Source: Microthyrium microscopicum
Lineage: Eukaryota > Ascomycota > Dothideomycetes > Microthyriales > Microthyriaceae
Direction: 5' to 3'
Assembly: GCA_010405405.1 (NCBI GenBank)
Contig: MU004235.1
Location: 820,538-884,537, forward strand
Length of the DNA stretch: 64,000 nucleotides
Part shown: positions 34,701 through 46,731 of the stretch, one piece after another
Layout: every line of letters starts with the position of its first letter
Position numbering within the stretch: the first letter of the stretch is position 1
Translations under genes and position numbers: made by a program
The notes under the pieces: generated by a model
What the model was told of the DNA's origin: nothing
What the model saw: only the letters and a program-made list of their open reading frames with translations
Database searches by the model: none

Positions 34701-35304
34701 CAGGTCGGTGATCAGGAAGCGCTGAATCCATTGCAAGGCCACCTAACAGGTCGTTCAGGTCGTCGTTGATTTCGCGAGTAGGTCCAGGTCCTCTATAGCT
34801 ATCTGTGCAGCGTGTGCTGTACCGCGGACCAGTCGGGGCACGGAAACCTTCTCTTCTTGGCTGCGAACGGTAAAACTCGCGATGGGGAGATGGTCGTCGT
34901 GCAAAGATGCGAGGTGTCTCTTTTCGGATGGAAGGGGAGAAAGGACGGGATATATGGATGATGCGCTGTTTGAGGGAGAGAGGGGTGAGAGTTCGACGTG
35001 GGCCTGATGGAATTCGCGGTCCTGTTGGGATATCTTCGATTTCTCCTTCTTCGAGGGAGCAGGACTTCGCGGTTGGATCTTTTGAGTCTGCTCTTCGCGT
35101 TCCAGCGGGTATCATGCTAGTCTTGTTTTGGCATAGTGCGTCTCCATGCAGAAGCTGCACCAGTGATTGGCCAGTATCTATAGCGTTTGATTGGCTGAGA
35201 CCACCTTTTTCAGCCTTGCAAATGCCATTTTTGGGATCTGATATGTTTAGAAATTCCAGTTCATCGAAAATCAAGGTATCCAGGTCTATATCCATGGCAG
35301 TCAT
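31789..35304 (-). CDS. CBP80: Nuclear cap-binding complex large subunit (CBP80/NCBP1)
   Basis: Five exons (35304-34376, 34323-34056, 34004-33091, 33043-32862, 32813-31789) form one frame of about 1105 residues. From about residue 262 it is a MIF4G-type helical protein matching CBP80: EQPLKIPHVSAVILYANDV, later LLNFTIVTPESVVQWCLG, and a Lys/Glu-rich coiled-coil tail. CBP80 with CBP20 binds the 5' cap of nuclear RNA for splicing, export and quality control. Fungal CBP80 is usually about 790-860 residues and starts with an Arg/Gly/Tyr-rich tail. The ATG at 34731 (MDSALPDH, residue 192) would give that standard form of about 914 residues. The extra 191 residues upstream are an open, compositionally biased frame (SLEEGEIEDIP, GPRIPSGPRR). 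An intron in the first exon or a downstream start is therefore possible. The first intron has a GTACGT donor and the acceptor was chosen for MIF4G continuity. Confidence 0.88.
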
Positions 35305-36871
35305 CTTTTCGAGCTACTTTGTATTAAGACAGAGACGTAAAGAGCTTGGTGGACGATTGCTTGAGGGTTGTACTTAACGATCGAACGGCGAGTACTGGAT
35401 CAACTAGAAGGATGTGAGAGAAGGCAGAATAGAATGAATTTCCCAATGGAAGATATCTTTGCTCGACTCGCAGTGAAGCAAGACGAAAACTCAGAGCTCA
35501 TGGTTGACTCCGCCATCTGGAAACTCAGAACTAGTCAGAAATTCACTTATACTTAAGCATTCATATTGCGTCTTTAGGCAAGTGAGAAGGGCCTGGTTAA
35601 TGAATAGCACTCTCCCGTCCAGCACAATGTCTTGCATTGAATCGCCTTCATTACCAAATAATTTCCTTGCTATCAAATGTGTTGAGGATGACATCAGGTT
35701 GTCGTAATGGAAAGCTACCATGGGAGGCAATCGTGGTTGGTAGGAAGAAGCACTCACTGTCTATCTGGAACACATAATTTGAAGCTACATGAACTTACTG
35801 TTGCAAAGTAAAAGATGCTTGATTTTCTCACATATGCTCCAAGCATTGGAGCAGAATGTCTTCTTGCAGTGCGATGGTAGATATCATAGTAAACGATCAC
35901 ACTAACTCCAAACCCACTTGGTGTAATATTTTCATGGCTGTGTTCAGCCATAGCAGGATCACACGGCCAACTTACACACAGCGCAATTTTAGAAACGCAT
36001 CAACACCTATATCGTCTATAAATCATAAATGGAATTGAAAAAGAAAGCCTGTAAGAAAAGAACAGCATCATCAAGACAGTCAGTCATCACCTGAAACCCC
36101 AAAAGCTCCTATCACTCCTGTTAACATGCAATCTGAACGCTCATCTAGCTCCTTCTCCCGCCCAGCAGTAGTAAACCTGTGCAACAAAACCCCCAGTGAC
36201 TATATCACAGAAAGTGAAATACACATAGCACCGCCCCCACCATTTCACAGGCCAGATGCAATTGAGGGAAATCTAGAACTCATACCAGAAGGAAACCAAG
36301 CGCTTGACAAACAGCCGAGTCATGATATTCCAGTGGTAATCACGCTTTTGCTCCCACTCGGCCCAGTCTTTGCTTGCACACACAAACGGTGTTGGGAGAA
36401 CACACACCGCCAATTTTGTTTGACAAATGGAAAAAGTGGAGAGTTTTTGTATGCCAAGTGGACTTGGCTTTCTGGAATTTTTGATTGATGATGATATCAT
36501 GGGCTGACTTGCATTCTGCTTTCGCTGAAGCATTTCTGGGTTTCCAGAGCGCCCAAGCACAGAACAAGAAACAATATGCTGACAATACACCCTTTGAGTG
36601 AGGGAGGTACGCTCTGACGCACTGGGGGGATTCTCTCGTAATCATGAATGGCAAATCTCGAACAAACAGTCGGAGGGTTCGGACAGCTTGCGCTGTACTG
36701 TATGCAGATAGGCGCAACAAAAGGCCTGATTTTGCTCGCTAGCTTTTCCTCCCGTTGCTCGATTGCAACTCGAATCATGGCCAGAGCAGTAATGGGAATG
36801 TGTTCATCATCATCATTCCAATGCTACCAATACAGAAAACATCTATTAGGTTGGACGTCAATGTGGATAGA
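35305..36871. other. Intergenic region between CBP80 and GSK-3
   Basis: About 1.57 kb upstream of CBP80 and downstream of GSK-3. Several short open frames occur on both strands, and only the plus-strand frame at 36126 is listed separately. A tested splice model joining minus-strand frames at 35491-35951 did not keep frame. Confidence 0.4.
36126..36488 (+). CDS. Possible small hypothetical protein (120 residues)
   Basis: A plus-strand frame starts with ATG in an aac-ATG context after an A/C-rich, ATG-poor stretch (about 36060-36125) that resembles a fungal leader. The first 70 residues are Ser/Pro-rich and polar. No signal peptide, repeat or known domain is visible. The end of the frame overlaps what is probably GSK-3 3' sequence on the other strand. 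It could equally be non-coding. Confidence 0.22.
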   Translation: MQSERSSSSFSRPAVVNLCNKTPSDYITESEIHIAPPPPFHRPDAIEGNLELIPEGNQALDKQPSHDIPVVITLLLPLGPVFACTHKRCWENTHRQFCLTNGKSGEFLYAKWTWLSGIFD

Positions 36872-38407
36872 CTAATCCAGTCGAGCCATCATTTCGTCTT
36901 TCGTCAGTGGAGTGAAAGACGGAGAATCGACGTCTAGGCCTCGGGCTCTAAGTGCGGCTCGTGCATGTTGTGGAACAAGTTGCTGGTTCAACTCGGGGCG
37001 AACCGATAGTTCTACCAGAGAAATTAGTATTACGAAGAACAATTGTACAATCAGGAGCATACCGTGTCGTGTAAAGTCGAATAGCACTGGAAGCTCTCGC
37101 GCCGGCGCGTTGGGGTGACGGGAATCGGGCAACTTGGTTGCAGGGTCTCGAATTTCGTCAAAGAATGGATGGACCATGGCTTCAATGGCAGACAACCGCT
37201 GGGTTGGTGTGTACTCCAAGAGTCGAGAAATGAGATCAATTGCAGCAGGATCAGCTTTGCGGAACACCTTTAAGCGTTTAGTGCTGGCAATTGCATCCTT
37301 CAGGTTACCCACCTTATTGAATGGATGCGGCTTGATCTGAGGAAACTTGTGTTCCATGTAGTTTGGATTCATGGTGCGAATTTGATCTCTAGTTGGTGTA
37401 CCCAGAACTTTGATAATTTCAACAAGCTGGTCGATGCCTGATTCGCCAGGAAACAGAGGTGAGCCAAGCATGAGTTCTGCCATGACACATCCGGTCGACC
37501 AAACATCTAGACAAATGTCAATATTCTACGCTTGTTACCTTGGAGATGATGGGTGCAACATACCAATCTTTGTCGTGTAGTTTGTCGCGCCGAAAATTAG
37601 TTCTGGTGCTCGGTAGTACCGCGAGCAGATGTAGGACACATTAGGTTCGTTCTCGACCAAGATCTTGGCGCTGCCAAAATCGCAAAGCTTGAGTATTCCA
37701 GTAGCAGGATCAAGCAACAGGTTCTGGGGTTTGATATCGCGATGACAGATGCCTTGCGAATGAATGTATGCCAGTGAGCGGAACAGCTGGTAAATATAAA
37801 GCTTGACCTCTAGAATAGGCATGACAGTTTTCATCTTGTTGAAATATCGAGATGCGCGGTAGACGGTCTCAGGGACATATTCGAGAATCAAGTTGAGGTA
37901 AACCTCGTCGCGCTATGATAGTTAGCTAATTGCCAATTGGGCATATAATCAACCTCAATCGCCTACCCGATCACCGTTGCTGTAGTAGAACGCCTTCAAC
38001 TCTACAATATTTGGGTGTCGTACGATTCTCATGATTTGCAGCTCACGATTCTGGATATAAATGTCAGCAATCACGATCAAAAGACAAAATAAAAAATATC
38101 GGCCACGGTTGGTTATGACCGCATACCTTGAATCTCTTGTCTTGCAAGACCCGCTTAATTGCAGCGTCTTCGCCGCTTGGCGAGAGTTTTGTCTGAAAGA
38201 CCACACCAAAGCTACCATTTCCGACAATCTTGCACTGAGTGTATGCCAAATCTCGCGTCTCGCCGGTAACTCCATCTTGGACTCGTTCTCGAATGACTTC
38301 TGTTGAGGGGAGGTCAGGTTAGCGCGGGGGGGCATGAAACGGATGAAGACAAGCAACTTACCGCCCATCCGCAGACTGTTGAAGGCGGTCGGCCGAGTTT
38401 GTGCCAT
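36872..38407 (-). CDS. GSK3: Glycogen synthase kinase 3 (GSK-3/shaggy)
   Basis: Six exons (38407-38362, 38299-38127, 38050-37967, 37912-37564, 37506-37063, 37011-36872) give about 411 residues. Kinase landmarks are complete: [34 protein letters not shown], and the activating Tyr loop [13 protein letters not shown]. The GSK-3 docking signature is also present ([15 protein letters not shown] and FPQIKPHP). It is a constitutively active Ser/Thr kinase with primed-substrate specificity, acting in development, stress and carbon control. The last intron (37062-37012) is 51 bases, a multiple of three, and contains no stop. Retaining it would insert 17 mostly hydrophobic residues between FTRH and LSVRPEL. 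The canonical splice rebuilds [14 protein letters not shown] long upstream stretch without genes precedes it. Confidence 0.95.
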
Positions 38408-39110
38408 GGCTGGGACTGAAGGAGCAGTGTAGAGAAGCCTAGTCGCGGCAAAATGATGTCGATGGTGCCAAAGAGGAGGTGATTGAAAGCGCGAAGCTCG
38501 TGTGAGGTGTGTAGTATTGGTGTTGGGGGGGCGGGAGGGATGAAGAGGGCTCGCTAGGATCTGCGACGGGATGAAAGGTTGATTCTGGGAGAGGATGAGA
38601 AGCTGGGCAGATGGTAGAGAGCTGACAGTGGATGGTAAAAGAAGAAGTTGGGAGAGGGAAGGCAGAAGTGGGGAGAGAAGTTGTTTGTGTGTTGTGAAGC
38701 AGTGCAGTTGTGGCAGATGGATGGGAAATTAAGAGTAGAGGTAGAGACGACGACAGGAAGGAGCAGCAGAGCAGCAGACTGAAGCAGCAGCAGCGAGGGC
38801 GCACGCAGGCAAGTTGGCAGGGTTTGGGATTTGGCAGGAGCGACTGTCCGTCGTGATCGTTGTTGCGGTTGGCAGTTGCTCACTACTCCGTAACTAACTG
38901 TTCGCTCACAACGGTGCTGGGTTCGCTGGGCTGCTAAGGTAAAGTGCTGGGCTCACACGCTGGCGGACTGCCGCTGCTAGGCAAGGCAGGAGCTGCTGCC
39001 CAGAACAGAAGGGGCGCCTAGAGAGGGGGCACGAGGAGAAGGGGAGGGGCAAAGCCACAGAACAGGGCAGGTGCAACCACCACGGCCGGCACGCACGGGA
39101 CCAGGATGTC
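38408..39110 (-). promoter_or_regulatory. GSK-3 pyrimidine-rich leader and promoter
   Basis: On the coding (minus) strand this stretch is dominated by C and T, and the plus strand shows runs such as gaggaggtg, gggagaggg and gcagcagcag. Such CT-rich blocks commonly precede start sites of strongly expressed fungal genes. The open frames of Ser/Leu/Pro-rich composition on the minus strand are products of this bias. Confidence 0.55.
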
Positions 39111-42100
39111 AAATGATTGGAACTGACCGTTTAATGCTGATAATCGAGAGGCCGCCGTTGTAATTGTCTGAAGGTGGCCACTTGAGCAAAGGCTACGTTG
39201 TTGGCGAGATGGTTGTGGGTTGGGTTGGATAGATGTCGTTGAAGTTGTTGGAGTTGTAGGCGGGTAGGTAAGCTAAAGCAAGCAACCATCCAAATCAAAT
39301 TCCAGGATGATGTAGGGGCAGAGGGGCCTCAAAATACCGACCACAAGATCTTCAGGTCTTGTGAGCCGGTTGAAACAATAACTATCAGCAGTAACTGTGG
39401 TGACTACTAGCAGAGACAATTGTCTACAAGAATAGGCCTTGCCTCCATCTCTATCGTATAAACGAAACAGAGACTCTGTTGGTTCACTTGCTGACCACCA
39501 ACTCAACACCTCAACTCCGCCATGTCAGGTCATTTTCGCCCACACACACGCTTTTCTCGTCTGCGGTCTACCTAAATCGACAAATCCACTGGCAGGAACA
39601 GCAGTTGCAGGGCTGCATCCGATGGCCAACGAATCAGGTGTGCGACAAGACCCGTTCATGGGGGCAATGATGCATTCAAAATGTTGACTACTTCCGACCT
39701 TTCAAATCATTGATGCTCAAGCAAAATCGTCACGGGAGCTCAACATCTAACTACGAACACATGGCCTGGTCAGGCCCTGGATGAATCGAGCCCCCTTTTG
39801 TCTCTTCTACAAGTCTGTCGCCTGATGATTTATGGCGCCTTGAGCCTCCGTAGTTCATGCTCCTAATTATACCTCTACGAGCCACTAAGATCCTTCAGGT
39901 TTCAACTACATGCCGTCCTCATCTTTTTGTCCCGATGGGCGATTAACCTCTCATCGTCAGATTTGTGGACGAGGGCCAAACCCGGGCCCCATGGACATTC
40001 AAAGGTCCGCCCACTTCCTATCCAGGCCAGGCTGGACCTTGCCGGGCGCTTTGAACGGAGAACCACTCTCTCGGCGCATTCAAATCCAAAAGCTTCGCAG
40101 CTGCTTGCTGCTTCCAATGCATGCACCAAGTGCTGTACCTTCGCCCACCTGACAGCACTGAGCACCAACAAATATATCCACTCCACCAACCAGCGACCTG
40201 CTCATTCAACTCCCCTCTCAGTCAAAAAAACTGCTCACAACGCCTTCATTTTGACACTTTTATGCCCAACTGGTTACTTGTCGTCATCGGCCCAGCCAAC
40301 CCAGGTTACCTTTTGATTTCCAGAGGCTGAGCGCCTGGCAGACTAAGAAACTAGTAGTGGTCAGGTGGCCATTTAGTAGTGCTGTGGTGGACAAGGCGCG
40401 CCTAAATTATGCTGGTAACTTGGAGACTCAGGGGGGTTACCAACCAGCATATAATAACACGAGGGGCAGGGAATTTGCGGGTTTCAAGCACGCGCCTTGG
40501 GGCTACAAGAATATTGTCCATCCATCAACTTTGAGCAAGCGACCCCTCTTTTTAACATTATGGCCCACGATGTTTTCGCCGCAGGAATGACGCCGATGTT
40601 GCAGCATTTCGTTGCCGAGACGGGAACGGGAAATCGCTTGCTTGGGCTCAATGCCCTCCAAAGACCCTTGACACAAGAGACTTGCCAAAAGCTTCAGGTC
40701 TGGTCAGGAACAGGAAATTCCCCCTCTTCCTGCTGTGTTGCTGTGACGAGCTATAACTTTCCGCTGCCAAACATTTGCCAATTGTCCCACATGACCTAAC
40801 TTTGCAGAACTACAACAGCCATGAAGAAGCTTGCTTGCTCTCTTAATGCTGTGCTTTCTCACTTCCGTTGAGTATGAACAAATTCCGAATCCAAACGGAT
40901 CAGCCAAAGCCCTGTCCATTCGGAAGCCAACCTGCCTAGCAGCCATTAATACATTGAAGATTTACCGCGCTTGACGATAATATGCCCGATAAAGTCGAAA
41001 CTGCAGCAAAGGAACCATTGGCATGCATTGAATTTGGCACTTCTCGCACTGTGCAGCATGGTGCCTGTGTACTGACGATAGTCTTTTGCGCCATGGCATT
41101 TCATGACGAAAACGTGCTTTAATTCCTAGCGTATGCAATGGGAAATAAGATCTCCAGCAATGCTGCTCTAGCAAAGCATGGTAGACATCGCATGTTGTGG
41201 CTTATCAACTCATCATGGCTCCAAGCATCCATCTAATAATAGGCATCATACAGCTGGACTTATACGAAATGATTAAATACATTCGTTTGAGGTAGGTATA
41301 CATAAAATCCTCAGATCAACGTCATAATGATCACAAATATGCTTTGGTTCAGATCGAGTAATCGACAAGCATTTTGCAGGTACTAGGTCCAGTTTTTTGT
41401 GGTCATATGGTGCGGATTCTGTGGGCCCAAAGGCCTGGGTTGCCCGCATGTTCTCTCAAGGATAACTCCTTTCTTTATGCAGACCACTGTTTAGTGGACA
41501 TTTGGAGTACCGGTACCAGTAGTTGTGGTAGCCTGTAAGGGACCTCAGTGTTTAGGAAGATCTTAAATGCTTTTTGATTAAAGAACCAAAGGCGAACTTG
41601 TCTCTGCAAGTTCTCCATTTCCTAACCATTGTAGATATATGTCATCTTCGCGCCAGGTCGACAGGTTTTGCTGGTTGGCGAGGTTAATTCGAACATCTCG
41701 GACAGTTTCTACGTGCTGAATGCTCAGATTGTATGGGTTTGAATATAATTTTTACACAGAACGTCCAATTCAATCTCGTTTCGTAATTACCACTTTACCA
41801 TGAAATTATGCTCTGCTCCACATTCTTTCCCAAAGATCATTGAAGTTTGGTAATACTAGTCCTTGAAGGTCTTGGGCTCATCTGCAAGAGGGTCGGTCCG
41901 CTGGCCATCTGATATCGCAAAAGCTTTAATAAAATTCAGCCAGCCATAAACCAGAATTTAAAAGCGCGGCAAACATATCAATCTAAGATAAAAGGCCACC
42001 TACACAGATCCAAGGTCTCGCGGCTGTCGCAAACCACAATGCTTCAGAATAGGATGTGATGTCTAAAAATGGGCATGGCAAGCGGCGTCAGCTTCACCGG

Positions 42101-44166
42101 ATCTTTCATTCTCCCTTTCACATCAGCCGCATTTTGATCTTGTTTGCCACGAGCGCTCCCTGTTGCTATCCAAGAGCACCTCTCGCCAATCGCAAAACAG
42201 GGGCAATTTTTTTTATATCGCCGCTTTCAGAGATGATAAGGCAGTGATACGTGAACTCCGACCTCTACCTGAACCCAATATTCTCTCTTGTTCGGCTCCA
42301 ACAGCTCAAAAGAGTCAAAGAAAGTTGCGAAAATGAAAGGCTTACGCCATCAGCCATGCTGTTCTGACATCCGGCCTCGTACAGCCTCGTGAGTGGACGA
42401 CTTTCCAACATGAGTGCTCAAGACGGAAAGCCAATCTGCTCGTCATCTACGCCGCAGCCGTCTTGAAGTTTCACCATTCCATACTGCTCCAATCAAGTGC
42501 GCTGTAAGTTGCTTTGATACGTCCAGTCAGCTTAGTGAAAATCAACGTCAACTGGCGTTGGTTCTGCGGTGAAACATCATTGTTCAATATTCGTTGATAA
42601 AGGTACGGCAATTATGGTTCCTCTGTGAACATGAGGAGAATATACTGCAGCGTAATTCTCAAAATTGAAGGCTGGAAGTTATGATTGGAGATGGAATAGT
42701 TGCAATTTCCATGTCTATCTTCAAGCCCACATTCAGCACCAAACCACTCTCGTATGATCAATGGGATTTTCGTGTAACTCCAAGCCCGCTGACAATAGAC
42801 TCAATATTGTGCCTTGCAAGGCTTGCATGAGAAATCCACCCACAGGTCTAGACACGGAGTTTTCATTCCACCCAGAGATTTCTCTCTTCACTAACAGGTA
42901 CTGTACAGCAAGTCTCAGATGGAAGGTTAAAAAGAAACTTTTTTTGCCTTGTGACACGACATTTTTAACAACAATGCCAACGGGCAAGCAAACCCATGCA
43001 GGTAAAGTCGCATCGCCCCTTGAAGTGCGTGCTGCATCCATCCCGACTGCAGATCCAGATTTCCTCTTCTGGCTGCTCACAGCTTACGCTAATTGGATGA
43101 CGTTGGTTTTTTGCAGAAGAGCAAGAAGGTTCTGAGAACGAGAAGCAGCTTGCTGCTGTACACTCGTAGGGGAAGCAAGGTGGTTTTAGCCTTGCGAGGT
43201 CGCTTGTGCTTTTTATAAATGCGGAATCCAGATGAATATGCCAATGAACTTCTTTCTTCTTCTATATACTAGTATGGAGTAATTACACAAACTTCGACAT
43301 TTCAAAACCAATCTAATTGACGCTCAATCTCGAAATTGACATCTCCAGTTTTGCAATTACACTTAGATAACTTGACGGTATCTGCAGCCGAACATGCATA
43401 TCTCCTCCGGCTACGAACAGATAGCATTTTCAACAAGCATGCCGACCTCACACAAAAACAGGCCGAACACAAAGAATACGACAGGCCTGCAGTTTGGCCG
43501 TTGCACGGCATCAAGCAGTCTTAGCTAGGCAAGCAGTGGCATCCAAGGCACGGCGCGCGAATGGCCATTGGATTGGTCGCCTAGTTTACATGTTCAGCCT
43601 TCTTCTCCTGTGCAGCAAATAATGTCTAGGAAGAGCTCTTCTTGCATGAAGAGGCTCTTTGTTTCGGTTGAGCTTGCTTTCAGATTTCAGAGACTGAAAT
43701 GATGGGAAGCAATTGCGGTTAGTTCCGTAGGTATACCGTAGCGCCAATGAGTTGAGAGAAAACGACATGTGAGAGCGGATGCGGTGTAGAGGCGAGTAGG
43801 TCGGCAAGGCTGCTCGAATTTGCTCGTGGATTGCAATCTACGATATGCGATAGGATCTTACCATTCTCTCTATCAGCCATTCCATGCTATGGACGGAGGC
43901 AGTTGTAATTGCATGGACATTATACCGATTCAAGTGAATTAGATGTGTTCTTAGCTATTGTTATCTAAAGTCTACTTCAAAGACACAACGATAGTATCAC
44001 ATATATGATATCTACCTGCCTCACCGCTTGCACCGAAATGACTCCTTCAGGTGAATTCGATACAAATACAAAGGAACTTTGATGAGTTGTTAGCCATTGT
44101 TTGAATAGCACCAACTCATATCTAGTACAATATATGGAAAATGGCAAGTATAGCAATAAAAAACAG
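39111..44166. other. 5-kb stretch without a recognisable gene
   Basis: Base composition is ordinary, not RIP-like, yet no frame shows a domain, splice series or signal peptide. The longest frames (39927-40316 and 42761-43135 plus, 42733-43080 minus) look random. C/A-rich leader-like DNA at 40140-40260 and several poly-purine and poly-pyrimidine runs suggest long transcribed leaders or a non-coding RNA. I saw no tRNA or rRNA pattern. Confidence 0.45.
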
Positions 44167-45135
44167 TCAGTCTCTACTCTGGACCATTCCCTGCGCAGGC
44201 AACTTCTCAAAAGCCTTACGAGCTTCCGCCCAAGATCCATCGCCAAACAATTGACTTCTCAAATACGCCAACGACATTCTTTGCACTACCGCCAATCTTT
44301 CCGGGCTTTCGTCTTTCGTCTCAGCTGCATCCCAAGCAGCAACACCTCCAAGCCCATGTCCTCCACCTTTGATGACAAGCAAGTCTTTTGATTTAGGGGC
44401 AAGAGTGAATATATCACCATGCCAATCCGCACCCCTTTTTGTCAGATGAGGACTGACATCTTTGTCGCCGTAGACTACAAGCGCAGGGGTAACCATTTTG
44501 CTAAAGTCAGGACCATAAAAAGGCATCATCTTTGATCCGGACTCTGACATATCTGCACCACCCTTTCCGACTCCAGACAGCAACACTCCAGCCTTGATGC
44601 GTGTTTCAGGCTTGTACCAGACACTTCCGTTCCGAGGATCAGTATTCTGGAGTCCAAGTAGCATGGCAGCGGTTCCGGCACCCATTGAATGGCCTACAAC
44701 TGCGACACGCGTGCGATCAAGTCGACCCTTGAGGCCGGGTACAGTCTCTTCGATTTTGTCGAGGTTATCCAGGATGCGTGTCATATCCAGCGCTCGGTCT
44801 TGCCACCAGAATTCCTGGCCATACGGTGCTGTGATTTTCAGAAATAGGGAGCTCAGATGAGTCGGTTGTAGGACCGCAAACCCATGCGAAGCATAAAATT
44901 CGTACAAAGGGGCATATCCATCTAGCGACGAGATGTAGTTGCTATAGCCTTGACCGTGCGAAAGAAGCACGATAGGTAGCTTGTTGCCAGTTGAAGGTAC
45001 TGTAACCCGTAGCTGAAGATCGACAATACGCCCTGGTATTGGAAGCACAACGGGGCTGAAAGAGGTGACTGGAATTGTCAGGCTGATGCGTATCTGCGCA
45101 GCCGCGCCAATCAAGGCGTGATAATTGATATGCAT
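44167..45135 (-). CDS. Alpha/beta hydrolase, PAF-acetylhydrolase/chlorophyllase-like
   Basis: An intronless frame of 322 residues. The nucleophile elbow is GHSMGAG (about 148-154), preceded by the oxyanion segment LLSHGQG (about 57-63). A likely catalytic Asp lies in VVYGDKDVSPHL and the His in KGGGHGLGG. The order Ser-Asp-His and the RALDMTRILDNLD helix resemble platelet-activating-factor acetylhydrolase/dienelactone-type fungal hydrolases annotated as ester hydrolases. There is no clear signal peptide, so it is probably cytosolic. The gene is divergent from the dehydrogenase at 45865, and the two with the regulator-like gene at 46994-48645 might form a small catabolic group. The substrate is unknown. 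Confidence 0.82.
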   Translation of the reverse strand: MHINYHALIGAAAQIRISLTIPVTSFSPVVLPIPGRIVDLQLRVTVPSTGNKLPIVLLSHGQGYSNYISSLDGYAPLYEFYASHGFAVLQPTHLSSLFLKITAPYGQEFWWQDRALDMTRILDNLDKIEETVPGLKGRLDRTRVAVVGHSMGAGTAAMLLGLQNTDPRNGSVWYKPETRIKAGVLLSGVGKGGADMSESGSKMMPFYGPDFSKMVTPALVVYGDKDVSPHLTKRGADWHGDIFTLAPKSKDLLVIKGGGHGLGGVAAWDAAETKDESPERLAVVQRMSLAYLRSQLFGDGSWAEARKAFEKLPAQGMVQSRD

Positions 45136-45864
45136 TGTTCTTGTTCTCTAATAACATTCGCGAGAGGAAAGCGAGAAGACTAGTTTTGGATGGGAGGATG
45201 GGAGGATCGCTTGTCAGATTCAGGAACGAGGAGCACAATGTAAAGAAAGATAGATATATTACTATTCTATCGCGTTGGACGTAAATACTGGCTAAATCCG
45301 AACTTATATGAAGTTATCAACTCGGTAATGGCTCTGAGAAGTATTCAGTGTTAGCAACTAATAAAGGGATAGATGCTAGTAGTCCTCATGGGCGTTCTAA
45401 TATAAGGCTGAAAGGGTTATAGATGAGAACCTATCAGAGACTGGTATCCTATTTAGGTCTGGCGGCTTATCCTCTGCTGTAGTGCATACTGAAAGGTAAC
45501 TGTGCGGTCAATAGAAAAGCAGAATATTAACCAATAAGAGAGTAATATCCTATTCAAGTAAAGCGAATTCATATTTGTAAGTAGATCTATCCACCTTAGC
45601 TTTTGTGGTGGAATTCGGCAATGTGCAGGACGCATCTTCCACACCCCGTACTCTGCTTCTAACGGAGTTTTCTAAAAACCGGGAAGAGTGGACGGGTTTA
45701 AAAAGGTTATGGAAGAATCAAGGCGCCGAGTATGTATCTGGCAAAATACATAAATAAAGGCAAGCCGCCTGCTGGGACAATAAGATTCTCATAACAGCTA
45801 CCACCGGAACAGACCTTGCAACACAATACCCATTTCGGAAGCCTTTCTTGCGAAAGAATCAATC
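45136..45864. promoter_or_regulatory. Divergent promoter between hydrolase and dehydrogenase
   Basis: About 730 bases between divergent starts. The stretch 45300-45560 is somewhat AT-rich with many ta steps and may be old repeat debris, but no ends could be defined. The interval just before 45865 (tttaaaaaggttatgg, then A/C-rich) looks like a core promoter and leader. Confidence 0.4.
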
Positions 45865-46731
45865 ATGACGGACAATAAGACACTCGTCTTCATCACTGGT
45901 GGTGAGTAGACCATGATAACGCCTGGAAGCAAAGGTCTAACTCTTTGACTGAAGGCAACAGCGGAATTGGACTGGAAACAGCTCGGCAAGTCCTGGCGGA
46001 CGCCTCAACCCATGTCCTTCTCGGGTCCCGCTCCTTAGAGAAAGGCCAACAGGCTGTCGAACAGTTACAATCGCAGCAAATATCTGGAACAGTGGAAGTC
46101 GTCCAAGTTGACGTGTCTGACGAGGCCTCTGTCTCTGCTGCTGCAAAGACAGTTGAGAGCAAGTACGGCAGGTACGTCACGATTACTTCTATCTTGCTAA
46201 CTGCCTACCGGCTCATTATGCATCACTAATCGGTTCACCAGACTCGATGCTCTAGTCAACAACGCTGGCATTGCAGGAGGCGATGGTACAACAGCCACTC
46301 AGATGACAGCGTGCCTCCAGACGAACGCAGTTGGTGCTTATCTTATGGGAGAATACTTTGTTCCTATCTTGAAGAAGTCCATCGGTACGCCTCGGATCAT
46401 CAACGTTACCAGCGGTGCTGGCTCCATTGGTAATCGCCTTGATCGCTCCCAGGCGACCAATGCTATAAAAGCTATCCCATATCGTGTTAGCAAGGCGGCT
46501 ATGAATATGGTAGCCGCTTGTCAATGGTTTGAGCTTGCAACGGAAGGGTTCAAGGTGTTCATATATGGTCCAGGTTTCACCGAGTCCAACCTCAGTGCGA
46601 TGAACAAAACCGCGAATGGAGCCAAGCCGACCAGTGAAGGCGTGGCACCAATCATAGCTATGCTGAAAGGCGAAAGGGATTCGGATGATGGAAAGTTCAT
46701 TGAATATGGTGTAGAGTCTTTTCCTTGGTAG
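45865..46731 (+). CDS. Short-chain dehydrogenase/reductase
   Basis: Three exons (45865-45901, 45955-46171, 46242-46731) give about 247 residues, the classical SDR length. The first splice assembles the nucleotide motif TGGNSGIG (about 11-18). NNAG lies near 90, the catalytic Ser in INVTSGAGS, and the YRVSK Tyr-x-x-x-Lys pair near residue 160. The aspartate-binding NVDVS-like turn reads QVDVSDE. It is NAD(P)-dependent. An Arg after the first strand (GSRSLEK) favours NADPH. The closest families are carbonyl reductase-like SDRs of fungi. The substrate is unknown. Confidence 0.88.

Noticed and set aside
35491-35951. Possible two-exon minus-strand gene upstream of CBP80
   Set aside because: A GTAAGT donor near 35800 exists, but no acceptor kept both frames open, so the model was dropped.
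38439-38883. Two Ser/Leu/Pro-rich minus-strand frames upstream of GSK-3
   Set aside because: They arise from the CT-rich leader and promoter; their composition, not homology, explains them.
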